64,000 nt of DNA. Origin: Gnetum montanum (lineage: Eukaryota; Streptophyta; Gnetopsida; Gnetales; Gnetaceae). The stretch lies in the NCBI GenBank assembly GCA_015680685.1, contig MNCI01030304.1, positions 429,152-493,151 on the forward strand, written 5' to 3'. A program made the position numbers and the translations under genes. Under the pieces are notes generated by a model that did not search any database, was not told the DNA's origin, and worked only from the letters and a program-made list of their open reading frames with translations. Below are positions 22,016 through 33,749 of the stretch, in pieces; within the stretch, counting starts at the first letter, position 1; each line of letters begins with the position of its first letter.

Positions 22016-23472
22016 CGACAATGGTGTTTCTACACTGCAACGACATTAGGAGCACAGGCAGACATTTCAAGTAAGCAACCCTTCAAAGTTGCATTCATAA
22101 TGTGATGAAAGTTGCATGTTCCTTGAGACGGCACATGGCCCTACGCTTGCGCAACGTAGTCCATCCAAATAAAAAGAAGGGTCTACTAGATTTTAGATTC
22201 CTCTGCCTCAAGAACAACTACTCATCTTTAGTTGCAAATTCTTAGCACACTGTGCGGTGTTTTTGTAGTGCTTTCAAATTCTTGGTTGGGTTGAGTGTGA
22301 CTTGATAATTCCAAAAATGCTAGTCTACAGAGCACAGTCACGCTACCACCGACACTGTACAGACACATACACAAATTTTGAATTGCCTGAAGCGCTTACA
22401 CAGCGCAAACAGCTCGATGCTAAATAAACTACCGTAACAATGAAGTACATGCTACGTGTTACATGATTCATACCTCCAGAATATCCTGTGAATGTCAGTC
22501 TCGCCACCCAAAAGAGCGTATTGCCACTGCGGTGGCTCACTCTGGCTGAAACAAGAGCCCAGGATATAGTCCGCTTCTGTAAACACTGCCTAGCACCAAG
22601 CCAAGGCAATGAAAGTTCAAAAATTGATCAACATGCGCAGGGAAACATGCATGAAAATTCAAAAAATGATCAAATGTTTGACAAATAAACTAAATGAACC
22701 TTAAAACATATTTTTTTCACCTTTCAGCACTGTTACATGGCATATTGAAAGCATTGCAAATATATAATTCGACCATTAAAGACAACAACCCTTGAAACAG
22801 GTATAGAAAATATGAAAATGAAGATTCCATAGCTTTGTCTGTTGTCACCGTTCAAGGCTTCTCTCGACTGAAAGGGTCTGACTCATAATCAGAGGAATAC
22901 GCAGTAAAGTTAAAACAAAGATAAGTCAGGTAACAAATAAACGAAATGAACTTTGAAACTAATTATGATATTTTCACGTTTCCACATACACGTGGCATGC
23001 AAATAGCATTTCGTATGAAATTCAAGTAGCTAAGAAGCTAAACACTGAAAACAGTACAGCAAATAGTAAAATGAAAATTGCATAGCTTCTCCTTGAACAC
23101 ACAAACCCCGTCAAAAGTGCTATATTTTATTGAATAAATACCATCATGTATACTTCTCTGCTACAGAAACTCCACCCATAGGACCCTGCTTCACAATAAA
23201 TTATTATTAGTTTCACATTCATAATAAATTAAAAACGAAATTAAGTTTAAATCTTCTAAAACATAAATTTTTCTCGTAATGCAATTCCACGATTTAATGA
23301 TCTTTCAATTATTTTCACAGATGGTAAAAATTAACCATAAATCTATGTTAGTAGATTTGCCAATTTACAAGCCTGTAAAATTAAACCAGCAAAACAACAG
23401 GAAATGTCCTTTCATCAAATCGATTCTTCCATTTAAGTATTAAATCAATTATTTATAATATATCGTTACCTG
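22016..23472. other. 3' flank of kinase pseudogene, with diverged direct repeat
   Basis: This stretch is richer in GC than its surroundings near 22300-22620 and carries no recognised gene. Segments 22676-22846 and 22930-23092 are diverged copies about 254 bases apart. They share 'acaaataaac.aaatgaac', 'catggcat.tgaaagcat' and 'tgaaaatgaagattccatagctt' style blocks. It may be the 3' untranslated or downstream region of the kinase gene. Confidence 0.45.
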
Positions 23473-23865
23473 CTATGATGAAGTGGAGGACTCGGTGTTA
23501 GGTGCATTGCAAAGCAAAAGCTTCTGCACTCGTTCAAGTTCCAGAACTTGCTCCAAGCTTTCTGGAAAAGTCCTGCTGTATGCATTATCCTCAATATTGA
23601 TTGATGACAGCATTGATTCAACTTCTCTCATGGTGGGTCTCATGTACACATCTCTGTGAATCTGCTCTCACTAAAATCTCTTGCAAACTCTGCCTTAGTT
23701 GCTGAGGAGCATCTCCTTGAAATGCCATGGACACAAACTTTGGCAATGTGAGGTCACCTGAAAACATGTCATGTGTGGGCTTCAGTCTCGTCATGACTTC
23801 CAAAGTCACTACACCAAAACTATAGACATCCCCTTTTTCAGAGGCTACCTCCCCTGTTCCATACT

Positions 23866-23967
23866 CTGACGCACAAGCCATCAAATTATGACTGCCATCA
23901 ATTCCAAAACTAAATGAAGAAGACCAAAAGTATGATACATGTAAAGACAAGAACTATGTTGCAGTAC
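23866..23967 (-). other. Kinase intron, 102 bp, GT-AG
   Basis: The minus-strand exon ends '...attgctccag', the intron begins GTACTGCAAC and ends GCGTCAG, and the next exon begins 'agtatgga'. Joining them splits the Glu codon of the A-P-E motif (G|AG) and restores A-P-E-Y-G. Many plant LRR receptor kinases have an intron at or near this point. Confidence 0.8.
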
Positions 23968-24140
23968 CTGGAGCAATGTAGCCAACAGTTCCTCTGAATC
24001 CTGATGAAGTACTGGTCGCCAATGCATCCATGTTTCCAAATACCAAAATCTGAGAGCTTGACGGTTCTATCTTCATCAGGTTTTATATCACAATGTATAA
24101 CTTGTGGACTGCAATCGTGATGGAGATAAGTCAAGTTCAG

Positions 24141-24230
24141 GGGAACCAATGTGCCACTCCCACCCTGTCTACAATGAAGTAGAGAGGGAACCAATGTGCC
24201 ACTCCCACCCTGTCTACAATGAAGTAGAGA
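24141..24230 (-). repeat. Perfect 45-bp tandem duplication inside kinase pseudogene
   Basis: Two identical 45-base copies (24141-24185 and 24186-24230) repeat 15 codons beginning S-L-L-H-C-R-Q-G-G in frame, between the S-N-G-S-L and T-Y-L-H-H motifs. Identity of the copies amid other decay means the duplication is recent. Confidence 0.95.
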
Positions 24231-24639
24231 GTGAAGGCTACCGTTACTCATAAAAGGCATTATTATAGCCTTCAGTTCATCTTACCGCAGCATGGTGATG
24301 ATCTTCACAATGTTCCTATGTCTGACCTTTTTGAGGATTGCACATTCTCTTTCAAAAATCTTTTGGGGAATCATCTCATTTGAGCCAAAGAAGTATTTTA
24401 TAGCTATTGCTACATTTTGGCCGGATGTTAAAATACCATTGTACACCTTTCTCTGGAGGCCTTCACCCAATAAATTTGCAGAACTGAAATTGTTGGTGGC
24501 CCTCTTCACTTCCTCTACAGACATCTTTAGGAATGCACTACAAAACGGCAGATGTTGGTCAGTTTCGGGGGTTCAATCGACTGTCCTAATGAGTTTCTGG
24601 GGTCACTGGTGTTGCTGGCTAGGGTTTTAGTGGAAAAAT

Positions 24640-25170
24640 TGCGAGTTTTCATGTCTTGTTGGGCCTGGAATCCCAAAATTCCATGGGACTACGCTGGGCA
24701 TGTAGTTCCTAGCATAGTCAAACGTTACAGATGGGAAAGGATTGAAAAAGAATGAATTTTGGTTCGTTTTCCAAGATTCCAGGGTCTCGGCATGCTTTGG
24801 CAAGGTTTTGGGTCCTTTTGAGAGTTGATTTGCGTAGTTCTGGAGCTGTTTTGGCAGTTTGGACAGGACTATGCTAGCTCAGCGTAGTCCCAATTCCCCT
24901 TCAATGTAGTCAAATTGGAAGAGTTGGGAAACTGAGTTTCATTCCTAAATTTGACTTTGGTGGGCCTAAGACTCCTAGAAGTGCACTTTAAGTTGTTTCA
25001 TCAATTTTTTGAGTGAATTCATGTGGACTACACTATATTTGGAGAGGGACTATGATGGGCTAGCACAGTCCTGAGAGTCCAAAATTGGTGAATTTTCACT
25101 CAAATCCAAGGTCTCATGGTCTTAATGTGTCTTGGCAAGGTTTTGCAATTGACAGAGGTGTATGATGCTC
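24640..25170. repeat. Diverged tandem repeat, about 180-bp unit with palindrome
   Basis: Three near-palindromes of the form GGACTAYGCT...AGYRTAGTCC begin at 24686, 24866 and 25047, spaced 180 and 181 bases. The best, at 24866-24890, has 10-base arms with one mismatch. The block 'cttggcaaggttttg' recurs at about 24798 and 25134. Copies are otherwise strongly diverged. Confidence 0.65.
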
Positions 25171-25849
25171 AAATGTTACCCTAACCTGACCCAAGCAAGA
25201 CTGAAGAGAACCGTAGCATGGGTAATGTCCATGTTTCACTGCAAGGCTAATTTGGAGTTACAACAATAGGGTTGAGCAAGGCCCCCTCTAGGAAAGGAAG
25301 CTCAACGACACCAAGGGTCCTGATACTATCCAGATGCGAAGAACCCCCAGGGGGTGGCTGCAATGGGCAAAGATGCCATTCACCGGCCTAAACGATGAGC
25401 AAACAACCAAATGTGAGAGTGAGGAATCACCCAACGAACAAATGGACTCTACAAGGAACCATGCTTTTGTTGGCTAGCTTCAGGACCTTACCTTACTACT
25501 TTCTCAGGGTCAAAACTATAGCATAGAACCAAATGCCATAGATTAGGTAATCAAACATGCAATTAGATGTTGTTTTACATAACACATTAGGTTACAATAA
25601 GAGTTTTTGTGAAACGCTAAGGGCCCTAACATAAAACAACTCAAAACCGTTCAATGTTGAGGGCCTCATAGGGGCAAGGAACTCACGAAGTGAGTTACCT
25701 CGTTCAACGGGAATCTTAGGGAGATTCCCTGCCAATGCAAGGAACAAGTCCCAAGTTTCCCCATTCAATGGGAACTAAGCGTCTCCTGCTACTTGGAGGT
25801 TGTGGGATGGAGATGGTAAGAGATATTGGAGCCCAAAATAAGTGAAACA
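25171..25849. other. No gene recognised
   Basis: Moderate-GC sequence with 'gggaactaagcgtctcc' and 'caatgttgagggcctca' type words, perhaps part of an old LTR. No supported frame. Confidence 0.35.
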
Positions 25850-25970
25850 TAGGTACACCTAAAGATTTATAGAAGTTTATAACTCAGTGCTACCTAGTAG
25901 AATCAAACCTATGACCTTGGGTTACTAGGCCAAGAACTGTATTACTAGGAAAACAAATCATCATTAACAT
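25850..25970 (-). repeat. tRNA-like SINE copy (A)
   Basis: On the minus strand, 'ttggcctagtaacccaaggt' and 'ataggtttgattctactagg' resemble the anticodon/variable region and the box B of a tRNA. They are followed by 'agcactgagttataaacttc'. The same order occurs at 26140-26290, so both are copies of one tRNA-derived repeat. Confidence 0.5.
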
Positions 25971-26139
25971 CTTTCATGTGAATTAGGGTGTGAGATCCCA
26001 AAAAATAAATATATTTAAAAAATCAAATTTAGAGTACAAAAGTAGAGAAGTAGAGGAAAAACTCCAAAATAACAAAAAGGACAGGTTTAATAGTTTTGTG
26101 AATCAGAAAAACAATAGCTTAAACATAAAAAACATGTAT
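25971..26139. other. Low-complexity A-rich spacer
   Basis: A-rich sequence between two tRNA-like repeats. The 60-codon plus frame is a Lys/Asn-rich low-complexity translation. Confidence 0.4.
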
Positions 26140-26290
26140 ATTTATAGGTGCAACCCAAGATATTTAGTCTAATTAGAACTTATAGCTCATGATTGCCTAA
26201 TAGAATTGACCCCATAACTTAAGCTTTCAAATCAAGAATCTTTACCATTAGGCTAACATATTGTTGTTAAACATAATGATCATTACCCAA
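26140..26290 (-). repeat. tRNA-like SINE copy (B)
   Basis: On the minus strand, 'ttagcctaatggtaaagatt' resembles box A and 'atggggtcaattctattagg' resembles box B. These are followed by 'caatcatgagctataagttc' and 'ttgggttgcacctataaata', matching copy A downstream of its box B. Spacing of the boxes fits a polymerase III promoter. Confidence 0.55.
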
Positions 26291-26359
26291 GTGTCAATGC
26301 TTATCTAGCCAATGCAAAGTCCTAGGAGAGTTAATGGATGAGCAAAAGCCTAACCTCTT

Positions 26360-26450
26360 TCAAGTGGTTTTACTCAAGCTAGAACCTAGGTTTGTCAACT
26401 TGAGAAACAAGCACTTTACCAACACTCCAAATGATAGTATCTCACAACGC
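26360..26450 (-). repeat. tRNA-like SINE head (C)
   Basis: The minus strand reads 'tgttggtaaagtgcttgttt' (box A like), then 'ctcaagttgacaaac', then 'ctaggttctagc' (box B like). Length and order follow a tRNA. The body differs from copies A and B. Confidence 0.45.
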
Positions 26451-26653
26451 ATACATGTTGTATTAAATTTAAATGTTATATTTTAGCTTTAATTTTGTTT
26501 ATAATGTTATAGCGTTACTATTTTTGTCTATGTCACAGTTCTACGTTATAACCTATGTTTCAAGGCTACATTGGCTAAATGCGATAAAAGTTTGAGATGA
26601 CTTCAGAAAGCAAGATTGTAAACTAAATATAAATAGGTTATAAGGATTGTTTG

Positions 26654-26795
26654 CTAGTTTAAGGCCATGTCAGGCCATGCGGTATTTGCCAATTTAAGAC
26701 CATGGTGGAACATCAGGTATTTGCTAGTTTAAGGCCATGGAGGGTCTTGCAATATTTGCCAGTTTAAGGCCATGGCAAGTCATGCAATATGTAAA
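26654..26795 (-). repeat. Minisatellite, about 36-bp unit, four copies
   Basis: Units beginning 'ctagtttaaggccatg' or 'caatttaagaccatgg' start at 26654, 26690, 26724 and 26760. The reverse-complement motif 'catggccttaaactagcaa' is the same as in the 29-bp arrays of TE-A at 50241-50351 and 53916-54002. The array follows the protease of the gag-protease remnant at 27110-29470, mirroring its position in TE-A. Confidence 0.8.
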
Positions 26796-27109
26796 GGAAG
26801 ACATTTTTTTTTTTTGTTATTTTAAGTCTTAAAATTTTTATAGATTTCTCAGTTTTATAGTTTTTTATAAAGTTTTTGTTGTTTTGTTTTGTTTTTTTAT
26901 TTTTTAGCAACACATAAAAAGGAAAAGGCTTTAAAAGTAAAAGGATGTAAAACCAAAGTAAACTTTAGGCAACAAGGAAATTCAAATTTAATGCAAAGAA
27001 AAATGAAATAGCACAAATGAGTTAAGTACAAACCAAGTTGTTAAGCTATAAGTACATATGGTTACAAGGCTATAAGTGCATAGGGTGTGGGAAGAATTAG
27101 GTGCATATA

Positions 27110-29470
27110 TCACTTGTGCAAGTGTTTCCTAATCTTTGAGATATTTGGAAATGTATACAGTCGATTTTGCACAAGCTTATATTCTCCATCTCCTTCACTA
27201 ACAATGTTGAAGGGGAGTTCTCCCCATAGTGCATCGACAAGTTCATCATTATTTATTGTGGCCTCTTCTACCCTATCTCCCTTCTTAATTTCGTGGCTAA
27301 TGATAGGAGTTTCTTCTTGAAACTCCACTTCAAAGCCTTGTTCTATATTGATGTTGTTAATGGCTAAAGGGACCACACTATCACCATGGATAATGACTTC
27401 ACTTCCTTCATAAGGTAGGTGAATTTCTTGGTAGATGGGTGAAGACGCAACTTGCAATTGAGCTAGCCAAGGTCTTCCTAGGATGAGGTTGAATCCTAGT
27501 GTTTCTTTCACCATCAAGAAATTGGCAGTTATGGGAAACTATTCCCCTACCATGAAATCTAGAGAAATGAAGCCTTTGATAATAACTTATGATCCATTGA
27601 AGGATTTAAGGGCTAAAGTCAAGGTACATTGCATTTGTTATGTCAAGCCTAGGTGTTCAATGATCGTATAGGGTATGACATTGGTTGCTGTATCATTATC
27701 TACATGTACCCTATGTACTTTATACTAGCCTACATGTATGGTTATAAAGAGAGGCACCTTGGTTACTTTGCCATTTTTGGATTTGTCGTGATTTTGCTAT
27801 CATGAAACACCAGTGATGTTGACTTTGATTTCCTATGCAAAGAGGGTACCATGACTACATGGATAGACTCTTCATTAGCAATGATGTCCTCGCTAATAGG
27901 AATGGAGCTCAACATCTTGACCAGTGCCTCGCAATGGGTAGTAGAAGTCATGACTAGTTCATATAAGCTCAAGGTTGTGTTCTTTTGTTTGAGGGATTGC
28001 TTGACTTGTTCCATCGCATTAAGGAAGTTCTTGTTGTTAGTTGTTGATTTGTTATTTCTAACTTCCTCCATGCATTCCAAGATGCAAACTTCATGCTTAG
28101 GTTGTTGTGGCTTAGCCTCTTACTTTACCTGCTATGGTTTGGGTTCTCCTCATGGTTTACTTGATGAAGCAACTTCGGTTATGGAATTCATGGGAATAGA
28201 TGAATTGGAAGTGAACTTCCTTCCCTAACTTAGTCTACTTATCAATTTTGTTGTTAGCTTTTTACATAGCCTTCTTTTGTTGTTTGGTTGGGGATTCTTA
28301 TTATTCCTAGTTGGTTACAAGGAAGGAGACATTGCATTAGCCACCATGGGGGGTTGTTGCTCTGTCATTGGGGTGGACTGGATTGAAATGAGCTAGGGCA
28401 CCCTGACCACAAAGGGTTCTTTAAGGGGTGCTAGTAATGGTACCCTTTCAACAAATGGGGACCTTGAGCTAGCAGAAGCTGAATGGCCCCTTTTATTGCG
28501 ATGAGGCACCTTAATCACAAATGGTTCCCTTGCAAGCCTTTGATCATCGTGGACGTTGAACACCACTATAGTATACAAACTGTTGTGGACATTCAGTGAG
28601 TCCTTGTACACATGCATTAACTGATTCTGAGGCCTAACAAGGTTTGAGGTGTCTAGTTCTAGTTCTTTCCTATCGATCACCTTTTGCAAGTATCATGACC
28701 TGGCAACTAATGATAATGGCAAAATGGTCTAGCTTAAAGTATTTGGGTAGTGGAGGATAATCCTTAGTTTCCTAAGTAGGATCTTTTGCTATTTTGCATA
28801 ACTTATCATGCCTTTTGCAGGCATTCTCGATCATATGCTTTTACTAGATCCTACAACTTTTTAGTAGTTGGTCCAAAACTTTTGATGGCTTAAGGGGTAA
28901 CTAGGTGTACTTAGATTGATCTTTCCATGTAAAGTTAGTCCTAGACGTAGTTGATGCAATGGCCCCAGAGGTTGAAGGTTGGTTGGTTATTGTTGGTAGT
29001 AAGGGCCTTGGGTTGGTTAGTCTTTGGCCCCTAGTTGGTTGGCTTGGTCTCCTTGGTCATGGTTGCTATAACCACATGTTTTTGCTTATCCTTTTCCTTG
29101 TCTTTCTACACATGTTGATTTTTTTATGTCATGTAGGGAAGATCATGGCTAGCTTCTGTGGCATCTTCTATATTCTTAGTTTGGGAAAAGGCCTAACTAA
29201 GGGACTGTGGATCAAGATAATACAATTTTGATTTTATGAAATCATTAACCATCCCTTTGAAAATAGCTAAGAGGTGTTCCCTAGCTATCAACTCTAGTAT
29301 CTCATTCGGTAGAGTGTTTCAACATTAAATGAACTTCTACACTAGTTCAAGGGGTCCTTACTTGATCTTCATCAATTGGTCAAGCATGGTATTAGGTTTC
29401 AAGCTATACTTGAAAGTATTAACAAATTACAAAATTAGTTCGTCCAAGGAGGATAGGGATTCAAAATTTC
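27110..29470 (-). pseudogene. TE-A family gag-protease, decayed copy 2
   Basis: On the minus strand, from 29470: a capsid segment with N-T-F-K-Y-S-L-K-P-N-T-M-L-D-Q-L, then the linker at 28689-28393 (M-Q-K-V-I-D-R-K-E-L-E-L-D-T-S, H-V-Y-K-D-S-L-N). Next is the conserved L-Y-E-L-V-M-T-S-T-T-H segment (28080-27763), an active site decayed to V-D-N-D-T-A-T-N near 27700, and L-G-F-N-L-I-L-G-R-P-W-L (27510-27475). A 135-codon open frame runs from there to a stop at 27110. The stop after I-R-K-H-L-H-K matches the stop after I-R-K-N-L-H-K in TE-A, so the family's gag-protease frame ends here. No reverse transcriptase follows. Confidence 0.8.
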
Positions 29471-30060
29471 AAATTTCCTATTAATTGATGAAAAATATTT
29501 TTCATCACTAGAGGCAACGACGGTGGTAGGTAGGAAACATAGACAAGGCAAGCAATGCGGCAGTGAAAGCAAATGTCGATGGTCATAGTGAAAGCAAACA
29601 TGGGCGGTGGTAGGCACTACACTGGGTGGCCCTTATTAGGGCACATGTGTCCCTTTCCAGGGCCTGTGTAGCCCATATCAGGACTCATGTAGTCCTCCTT
29701 TGGGCCTACATTTCACTTTCTAGGATGGTGCTATAGAAAGCGAACCCTAGAGGACACAGTGCATGGTAGAGCAGCATGATGGAGGACTAAATGGCAGTAG
29801 CAGGCAGAGCCAAGAGGGTAACATGTAGTGTGGCTAGGTAGAGAAAAGGCATGTGGAGGATAGTTGGGAGTAGCATGCTACATAGCAAGGCAATGCAGTG
29901 TGACACACATGGTTACCCTTGTTTGCTAGTCCTTGGGGCAAGTCCTTGGTTGGCCCTTGTTATGGCCAACATGGCTTGTGTGACTCTTATTGGGCCTGCA
30001 CGACCTTTATAGGTTGATGTAGCGTACAAATTTTTTTTATTTTATATTTTTTAATATATA
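29471..30060. repeat. Short repeats upstream of gag remnant
   Basis: No gene. Blocks such as 'gggcctgtgtagcccatatc', 'ggactcatgtagtcc' and 'gggcctgcacgacc' at 29630-30010 form a loose array like the one at 21890-22015. This would be the leader side of the minus-strand gag remnant, but no LTR could be defined. Confidence 0.45.
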
Positions 30061-30240
30061 TATTCTAAAGTTGGGGGGTGTTGGGGTTTGAACCCACAAC
30101 CTCCTGCTTTAAAAGTTTTTTAAAAAACTTATTATTATTATTTTAATCCATCTTGCCTCGGTAGTTGATGTGGTCGTTCAACTGATGAAAAGGCAGAGGT
30201 TCGATGTCGGTAAATGGCAATTCCATGTTAATTCCTAACA
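30061..30240. repeat. tRNA-like segments, uncertain
   Basis: On the minus strand, 'gtgggttcaaaccccaac' near 30090 resembles a T-arm/box B. On the plus strand, 'gcagaggttcgatgtc' near 30200 is another. Neither is part of a complete tRNA. They may be SINE relics. Confidence 0.3.
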
Positions 30241-30559
30241 CTAAAATTTTGACATTTTTTATTTAAATAATAAATTAATAAAGGCTCATCAAGGAATTGA
30301 TTTAAAAGAGACTTTTTATCAACGTTATTATCTCATCTCAATTGAGATAAATGATCTATAACTATGTTATTGGTCCTCTTTTTGTTTATTATTATGATAA
30401 ATTTTTACAAAATCACTAATAACTAAATGATTTATGGGCTGATTTTTGGCTTATTCATGAAGAACCTAATCATTCTATGGTCTATGTGCATAAAGACAAG
30501 GTATTCAAGCACATAGTACCTAAACTTTACCAACTCATATACCACCCTTATGAGATCCT

Positions 30560-31790
30560 TCTCCACTGTGATGTAGTTTAGCTATGCATTTCAAATTCTA
30601 CTACTTATATAAATGAATATAATAAGAGCATTTCTGATCATTGAGATATTTCATCACAACCCCTATAGCATAGTCAAATGCATCTATTATAGTGTGGAAA
30701 GGTGTAGACTACTCTAGTGCTTATAGCATTGGGTTGTCTACAAACCTCTACTTCAAGAGTTCAAAAGCATTTTCACACCCTTCCATCCAAGTAAAGAGTA
30801 TATCCTTCTTTGCTAGGTCCAACCATGGTTTATAAATCTTTAAGAAATTTTTCAATGAAGCCCTTGTAAAATCCTATGTGTCCAAGGAACGACCCCATAT
30901 CCTTCATTATTTAAGATTTTTGCACTATTCCATGGATCATTTTATTTTCGTCTACATTCATCTTGATCCCTCACTTTGAAACTTGATGCCTAAGAATAAT
31001 GTCCTCCTAGACTATTAAATGATAATTTTATTAACCAAGCTTCAAGTAAGTTTCAACAAATCTTTTGAGTCCCTTATCTAGGTGGTTTAGGGCTTCTTTG
31101 AAGCTTGAGCCCTAAGTGGAGAAGTCACTAATGAAAACTTCAACACCATTTCTAATCTAATTTTGGAAGATGCTAAGAAATAAGCATTGCATAAGTGGAA
31201 GAGCATCTTCTTGTATACAAACATTCCTTGAGAACTCACGAATATTATCATGGCCTAATATTTTAAAGTAATTTAGATGTGGTTATAACCATTGTAGCCA
31301 TTCAAAAAGTTGTAATACTTATATCCTACAATCATGTTCAACAAGATAAAAATCAATAAAAATCTATCATTCCCCTCCCTTTTTTTGATACAATGACAAG
31401 TTGGCTCATCCACTTACTATCCACAAAAGGATAAAAGAATCTTACCTTGTGTAATTTTCCAATATATTATTCAACAACCTCCTTCAACTTGGGATTTAAC
31501 ATACACTATGGTTGGGATCTTGGTTTCATTACTAGATCTATGTATATTCAATGTTAGCATATATGTGGATCAATGTCTATGATTTCATCATAAAACTAGG
31601 AAAAGACTATTGACCATTTGTTGATCATCTCCAAAAACTTCGATTTTTGTTTCTTCATCGATTGGACATTAATTATTTCTAGTTTTCCATTTTTTAGGAA
31701 CACATACATCAGTGATTTTGGTAATATCTTTAGTTCAATTAATTTTGGAATTAACTCTTTTTTGCCATTTTCAAAGCCCAAAGACTATTT
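30560..31790 (-). pseudogene. Gypsy reverse transcriptase remnant, Athila-like
   Basis: Minus-strand pieces appear in polymerase order. L-N-P-K-L-K-E-V-V-E and D-S-K-W-M-S-Q-L-V-I-V-S-K-K-G (31500-31370) match the N-terminal reverse transcriptase block (S-K-W-V-S-P-x-x-V-V-P-K-K). V-F-I-S-D-F-S (about 31135) stands where F-M-D-D-F is expected, so the catalytic aspartate pair is damaged. S-F-L-G-H-I-G-F-Y and A-K-K-D-I-L-F-T-W-M (30890-30790) match the connection before RNase H. The G-H-x-G-F-Y wording is nearest to the Athila branch. Multiple stops and frame changes. Upstream to about 31960 the sequence may still belong to it. Confidence 0.65.
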
Positions 31791-31959
31791 GAGCACTATA
31801 ACCTCCACACTGCTTGTTCGATTAACCTTGTCTTTTGATTTCCTAGCTACTAAAGGTAAGCTTTATGTCATGGAGGCCACAAACATTTGGTTTATGAAGA
31901 AAACGTTTTTGGAAATTTTTCTAACTTCCCAAGGTTTAACTATTACAATAATAGTAAAA

Positions 31960-33749
31960 CTCCTATCTAAACCAAGTTAAACATTATAAACAAACTCTAG
32001 TAGCCAATCAATAAAATAATGAACCTACCATGATCACAATGAACCTAAGTGTAACTTAATCAAATAAGAAAGGTATAAAAAATGTACTAAAGTTTACACA
32101 TTAAAAATCATGTCCTTAGCTCCCATGATGGAGAGCTCAACTCCAAGGGCTCATAGGTTTTCAAATAAGTGAAATTAGAGGTCTAACTTACAAGAAGTTT
32201 TAAATGCATCAAAATATTTAAAATAACAAGGACTAGACATTTTAGATTATGGAATAGCCAAGAAATAGAAAATTTAAACAAAATTTCAATATAAAGTATG
32301 AAAAATTAATCAAAATAGAATGAGTAGTAGTTCCAAAATCATGCATAAATTTAGAAACATTGCTCATGATGTCTTTGAATGTGTAAGAGCCATGATCAGC
32401 AAAAGTCATGCAAGTGGATCCTCGCCAAAGCAAGTTTCTCTTCATAAAGCCCTTGCATAAACACTTCTATAGGTATCTATGGATCATGCCTTTATTTCAC
32501 ACAAGACATAACTACTTTTATTGGAATCTTTCACTTTGTTACACAAAATCATAAAATTCATAATTTCTCTATGTTAGTGAGTTGAAATGAAATAAGTAGG
32601 GATTGGAGGATTGGAACATAAGATACCTAACCATGATCATAATGGATTCCACGAGAGATATGTGATTAAAATGATTAGTATACTTATCTACTAGAATTCC
32701 AAATCAAGTTTAACCACTATTAGTGACATTGCATTACATCATTCAAGGCTTATCATCATGGAACCAACTAGCTACCACATGAAGACATGATTACTCGATG
32801 AAAAAAATTGGAAAACACATGTTAGGGTTTTAAAAAATAGTTAATTAATCATTGGTGTTTAAGTTATGGAACTTAGTTATTGATTAAAGGGTCTTCTTTA
32901 AGCATGGATCACATGTCTTTCATGTCTTATAGCCAATGCTAATCCTATCAAAGGTGCACCTTCAAGCATGGGTCACTTGTCATTCCAATTACATAGTAGA
33001 ACTAGTCCAAGGGATCATGAAAGCATATCTTTAGGCATATGGACACATGTATTTATAGTGGTACCCAAGAATAATTTCTTTAGAAATTAATTAATTTTTT
33101 ATTTTATTAGCCTTTCCATAGGACTACCTTCAAGCATAGGTCACATATCTATCTAGTGACAAAACAAGGAAATATTTATTTACAAGTGATATTTTCCAAA
33201 GACAATAAAAATATGAGTGGTAGTATATCAATATGGGACTAATGGAATCCAAAGTGAAAGATCAAAGAATTAACAAATCCCCTTGATGTCACACCCATAT
33301 ACATACCCTCTTAGTCATTCCTCCTTCCTTCAAAGCATAGTGGTCATGGGTTAATTTAAGTTTTAAATATGATAAGAACTATATTAATTCCATGATAAGG
33401 ATGTCTTATTTATAGAGTTGGAGGGATGGTTGATGTGGTCTTACTATCACGTTCAATCATTCTTTCCATAGCTTGATAACATAAGACAAAATTCTAATCC
33501 ATTACGTTTATTCTTTCATCATGAATGACAATGGTATTAACAAAAGCATGTGCTAGAACCTTGTGGGAATGCCAACATTCCAATGAGTTCCTATGGGAAT
33601 GAGTTGTAGCATTGGAAAAGAAGAACAAGAAATAGGTTGAGGAGATTAGAGATCTCAAGGATCGTAAGGAGTTTGTGGAAGCCCAAGTGGCTAACATGGA
33701 CCTCTTACAAATGAAAGAGATTGGATGGGCACTAAAACATCGCCAAGAA
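31960..33749. other. No gene recognised; AT-rich
   Basis: No frame with a recognisable domain. Several 'ttcaagcatgggtcac' and 'tttaagcatggatcacatg' words recur between 32890 and 33150 and suggest an old short-period repeat. Otherwise nothing seen. Confidence 0.4.

Larger units (their letters stand above)
23473..24524 (-). pseudogene. Receptor-like kinase pseudogene (non-RD, LRR-RLK type)
   Basis: Only the kinase domain remains. In order on the minus strand: V-K-R-A-T-N-N-F-S-S-A-N-L-L-G-E-G (the lead-in to the P-loop), V-A-I-A-I-K (catalytic lysine), F-E-R-E-C (helix C glutamate), [27 protein letters not shown] / E-Y-G, G-D-V-Y-S-F-G-V and R-P-T-M-R-E-V. The catalytic loop is H-C-D, not H-R-D, so it is of the non-RD class, which in plants includes many immune receptors such as XA21 and FLS2. 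The P-loop has lost its second half. An in-frame TAA lies at 24284-24282, with frameshifts near 24035 and 23645. No leucine-rich repeats or membrane segment are found upstream of 24524. The frame ends at a TAG at 23475-23473. Confidence 0.85.

Noticed and set aside
22877-22893. Perfect tRNA-Met-like anticodon arm (TCTGA CTCATAA TCAGA)
   Set aside because: No acceptor, D or T arm surrounds it; no box B follows within tRNA distance. Chance or remote relic.
24292-24630. 112-codon plus-strand open frame
   Set aside because: Opposite strand of the kinase pseudogene; no domain of its own.
30061-30240. Possible complete tRNA gene near 30090 or 30200
   Set aside because: Only T-arm-like words are present; no acceptor stem can be paired.
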